A DNA stretch of 64,000 nt from the NCBI RefSeq assembly GCF_013403925.1, contig NZ_JABFDJ010000004.1:186001-250000 (forward strand), given 5' to 3'. Shown in pieces: positions 62,062-64,000 of the stretch. This stretch comes from Winogradskyella wichelsiae (lineage in GTDB: Bacteria > Bacteroidota > Bacteroidia > Flavobacteriales > Flavobacteriaceae). Positions within the stretch are counted from its first letter, which is position 1, and each line of letters starts with the position of its first letter. The position numbers and the translations under genes are program-made. A model generated the notes under the pieces. It was not told the origin of the DNA. It saw nothing but the letters and a program-made list of their open reading frames with translations, and did not search any database.

Positions 62062-63032
62062 TCAAAGTAATCTTTCTTTTCTTATGTTCTAGTTTTGTTT
62101 TACAAGCACAAAATTACGCACCTGCTGCGGGACAACCTGGATCTACAGCAATTGCTGCAGACAGCGATGTTTTTATAGCTTGGGCAACTAGCATAGAACT
62201 ACAACGTGGATATGTAAATATCTCTAATCCTTCACAAGAATATGAAGGTAGTAATTACGCAACTTATGGAGTTGCAGAAGACGCCTTAGGTATAGCGACT
62301 AATAATGTAGTAAGTTTAGGAGATGCCGGCGAAGCAATATTAACCTTTGAAACACCAATAGCTAATGAAGATGGTTTTGATTTTGCTGTTTTTGAAAACA
62401 GTTTTAGCGATACATTTTTAGAATTAGCTTTTGTTGAAGTAAGCTCTGATGGTGTTAATTATTTTAGATTTCCATCTCATAGCGAAACACAAACAGAAAC
62501 ACAAGTAGGTGGATTTGGAAGTGTTGACCCCACATATCTAAATAATCTTGCAGGAAAATACAGAGGGTTATTCGGAACACCTTTTGACTTATCTGACATA
62601 GAAGATGATGTTTTATTAAACAAAAATAATATTACACACGTAAAGATTATTGATGTTGTGGGAAGCATCGATCCTGCTTACGCTAGATATGATAGTTTTG
62701 GTAATGCCATCAATGATCCTTTTTCAACGCCATTTTATTCTAGTGGATTTGATTTAGACGGTATCGGTGTTATTAATCAACAATCTTTAAGTATTAATGA
62801 TGAAGAATATTCAGCAATCTCTATCTACCCTAATCCTGCTTCAAATGAATTACACATCAATTCTACTGAAAAAGTAGATGTAAGTATTTATGATATTCTT
62901 GGTAAAATGATGATTTCAAAAGAAGTTAACTCTAATAATGCTATTCAAATATCAGAACTTAAAAGTGGTATTTACTTAGTTAGAATTGCGTTAAATGGCA
63001 AAGTAAGTCAACATCGACTTATAAAAAACTAA
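62058..63032 (+). CDS. Type IX secreted protein of the B12 locus
   Basis: A 324-residue protein with signal peptide ('VIFLFLCSSFVLQAQ'), a ~230-residue beta-rich domain ('YAPAAGQPGSTAIAADSDVFIAWA', 'TFETPIANEDGFDFAVFENSFSDTFLELAFVEVSSDG', given here in parts by position 20-45 and ~95-130; 'FDLDGIGVIN' at the end) and a type A sorting domain from ~250 ('SIYPNPASNELHIN', 'LKSGIYLVRIALNG'). The domain resembles a cell-surface protein family seen in other B12-riboswitch loci of Bacteroidota, and might bind cobalamin or another corrinoid. Last gene of the operon; terminator at 63046. Confidence 0.78.
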   Translation: MIKVIFLFLCSSFVLQAQNYAPAAGQPGSTAIAADSDVFIAWATSIELQRGYVNISNPSQEYEGSNYATYGVAEDALGIATNNVVSLGDAGEAILTFETPIANEDGFDFAVFENSFSDTFLELAFVEVSSDGVNYFRFPSHSETQTETQVGGFGSVDPTYLNNLAGKYRGLFGTPFDLSDIEDDVLLNKNNITHVKIIDVVGSIDPAYARYDSFGNAINDPFSTPFYSSGFDLDGIGVINQQSLSINDEEYSAISIYPNPASNELHINSTEKVDVSIYDILGKMMISKEVNSNNAIQISELKSGIYLVRIALNGKVSQHRLIKN

Positions 63033-63045
63033 CAGATAATTTATA

Positions 63046-63085
63046 AAAATGCTTTCCTATTAACTTTAGAAAGCATTTTTTTTTT
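63046..63085 (+). terminator. Terminator of the btuB operon
   Basis: AAAATGCTTTC / GAAAGCATTTT with a 12-nt loop and a ten-T run, 13 bp after the last stop codon. Confidence 0.9.
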
Positions 63086-63139
63086 GATAAGAAACATTAA
63101 ACCATCTTAATAATCAATAACTCAAAACTCTAAAAAATG

Positions 63140-63175
63140 AAAAACTCTGTAAATCTTTAGACTTACAGAGTTTTT
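63140..63175 (-). terminator. Terminator after tRNA-Pro
   Basis: AAAAACTCTGTAA / TTACAGAGTTTTT around an AT loop, 16 bp past the tRNA 3' end on the minus strand. Symmetrical flanks make it bidirectional. Confidence 0.85.
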
Positions 63176-63191
63176 ATTTGAGGTAAAGTAG

Positions 63192-63266
63192 TCGGGGTGG
63201 CAGGATTCGAACCTGCGGCCTCCACGTCCCAAACGTGGCGCGATAACCGGGCTACGCTACACCCCG
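63192..63266 (-). tRNA. tRNA-Pro (anticodon UGG)
   Basis: Minus-strand cloverleaf of 75 nt: acceptor CGGGGTG / CACCCCG with discriminator A; anticodon stem CCACG / CGTGG enclosing loop TTTGGGA, anticodon TGG; T-arm with GGTTCGAATCC. CCA is not encoded. UGG reads all four Pro codons with wobble. Confidence 0.97.
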
Positions 63267-63369
63267 AATTTGTATTCCCAATTTCGGACTGCAAATATAT
63301 GACTTTTATTTAATATCTAACTACATTTTTATAACTTTAAATTCTTATTTTTATTTAGAACTTTATATC

Positions 63370-64000
63370 ATGAAAATAATAAACCTAATTATTACTCTAA
63401 TTATTACTAGCACAATAAGTTGTGCTCAAGATAAGAATCCTAAAAACAAAGAAAATACTTATAAAATTATAGTTTCAGACCTTAATATCCCTTGGGCATT
63501 TGCATTCTTACCAGACGCATCATTATTAATAACTGAAAAATCAGGAGAGCTCATTCTTTTCAAAAATGGAAAAAAAACAAATATAACTGGGTTACCAGAA
63601 ATCTATCTTCGTGGTCAAGGTGGGTTATTAGATGTTATTTTACATCCTAATTTTAGAGACAATAATTGGGTCTATTTCTCTTACGCATCTTCCGATGATG
63701 GTGATTCTGGTGGCAATACAACTATAGCTAGAGCAAAACTTAAAGAAAACGAACTAATGGATCTAAAAGTTCTTTACAAAGCAACACCAGATACAAGTAA
63801 AGGACAACATTTTGGATCGCGTTTAGCTTTTGATGATGCAGGCTATTTATATTTTAGCATCGGTGATCGTGGAAATAGAGACGTGAATCCGCAAGATATT
63901 ACTAAAGATGGTGGGAAAATTTATCGTATCAATGATGATGGATCAATCCCCGACGATAATCCGTTTGTAAATAATGATCAAGCAAAAACGGCAATTTACT
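63370..64000 (+). CDS. PQQ-dependent sugar dehydrogenase-like lipoprotein (partial, runs off the end)
   Basis: ATG at 63370 opens a frame that is still open at the window end (210 codons visible). Lipoprotein signal 'LIITLIITSTISCAQ' (Cys18). The mature part has the soluble glucose/sorbosone dehydrogenase pattern: 'NIPWAFAFLPDASLLITEKSG', 'LRGQGGLLDVILHPNF', 'WVYFSYASSDDGD', 'HFGSRLAFDDAGYLYFSIGDRG', 'GKIYRINDDGSIPDDNPF'. These are six-bladed propellers that oxidise sugars in the periplasm using pyrroloquinoline quinone. The C-terminal half is not visible. Confidence 0.9.
   Translation, partial: MKIINLIITLIITSTISCAQDKNPKNKENTYKIIVSDLNIPWAFAFLPDASLLITEKSGELILFKNGKKTNITGLPEIYLRGQGGLLDVILHPNFRDNNWVYFSYASSDDGDSGGNTTIARAKLKENELMDLKVLYKATPDTSKGQHFGSRLAFDDAGYLYFSIGDRGNRDVNPQDITKDGGKIYRINDDGSIPDDNPFVNNDQAKTAIY

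Overview
The window is a contiguous piece of a low-GC chromosome that looks like a marine member of the Flavobacteriaceae (Bacteroidota). The evidence is: SusC/BtuB-style TonB-dependent receptors; lipoproteins with acidic surface-export-like sequence right after the lipidated Cys; two proteins with type IX secretion C-terminal sorting domains; promoters of the Bacteroidota type (-7 element TAnnTTTG); very weak ribosome binding sites; and a run of families typical of this group (RDD/SpoIIM/MoxR/DUF58 operon, GIN-domain proteins, YceI pairs, DUF4625, MbnP). I see no rRNA, CRISPR array, insertion sequence, prophage or integrase. One tRNA (Pro, UGG) lies near the right end.

Layout. 1-5.3 kb (minus strand): a dihydroxyacetone kinase operon, dhaK-dhaL-dhaM, in which DhaM is fused to HPr and enzyme I so that the whole PEP phosphorelay is in one chain; an AraC regulator follows. 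5.9-13.5 kb: a TRIC-like channel, then a divergent RDD gene and the plus-strand operon SpoIIM-like / membrane protein / DUF4129 / DUF4350 / MoxR ATPase / DUF58, with a 7-bp tandem repeat directly before the DUF58 gene. 13.7-21.3 kb: secreted DUF2141 protein, divergent dps/oxyR, AIM24, DUF4442, DUF4870, and a PadR-PspC-GIN envelope-stress operon. 21.3-32.9 kb: a soluble TPR hybrid histidine kinase, a second GIN protein, a YceI / outer-membrane barrel / YceI group, trxB, a SIMPL protein and a NarL-type two-component pair. 33.1-38.3 kb: small stress-associated proteins (DUF1328, DUF2383, hemerythrin, YtxH, holin-like), an unusual SRAP-family protein without its catalytic Cys, and a cyclase-like DUF2652 protein paired with an AraC regulator. 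38.5-41 kb: aldehyde dehydrogenase and a bile-acid-symporter-like transporter.

41.2-52.4 kb is the most distinctive part: two adjacent metal-acquisition loci around a Fur-family regulator. The first has a TonB receptor carrying the CxxxM and HxM copper ligands known from OprC/NosA, an MbnP-family copper-binding lipoprotein, a di-heme MbnH/MauG-like lipoprotein, a double YtkA/FixH-like lipoprotein and two paralogous small Cys proteins. The second has a MerC-like membrane protein, a small His/Cys protein, a second TonB receptor and two His-rich DUF4625 lipoproteins. A cluster of TTGCAA repeats sits between the fur-like gene and the MerC gene. 52.6-57.4 kb is a TolC-HlyD-permease-permease export operon with no ATPase gene. 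57.6-63 kb is a vitamin B12 uptake operon: cobalamin riboswitch, BtuB, a BtuG-like propeller lipoprotein, a second BtuG-like propeller with a type IX sorting domain, and a further type IX secreted protein. The window ends inside a PQQ-dependent sugar dehydrogenase-like gene.

All functions were assigned by reading the translations and recognising motifs; no database search was run.
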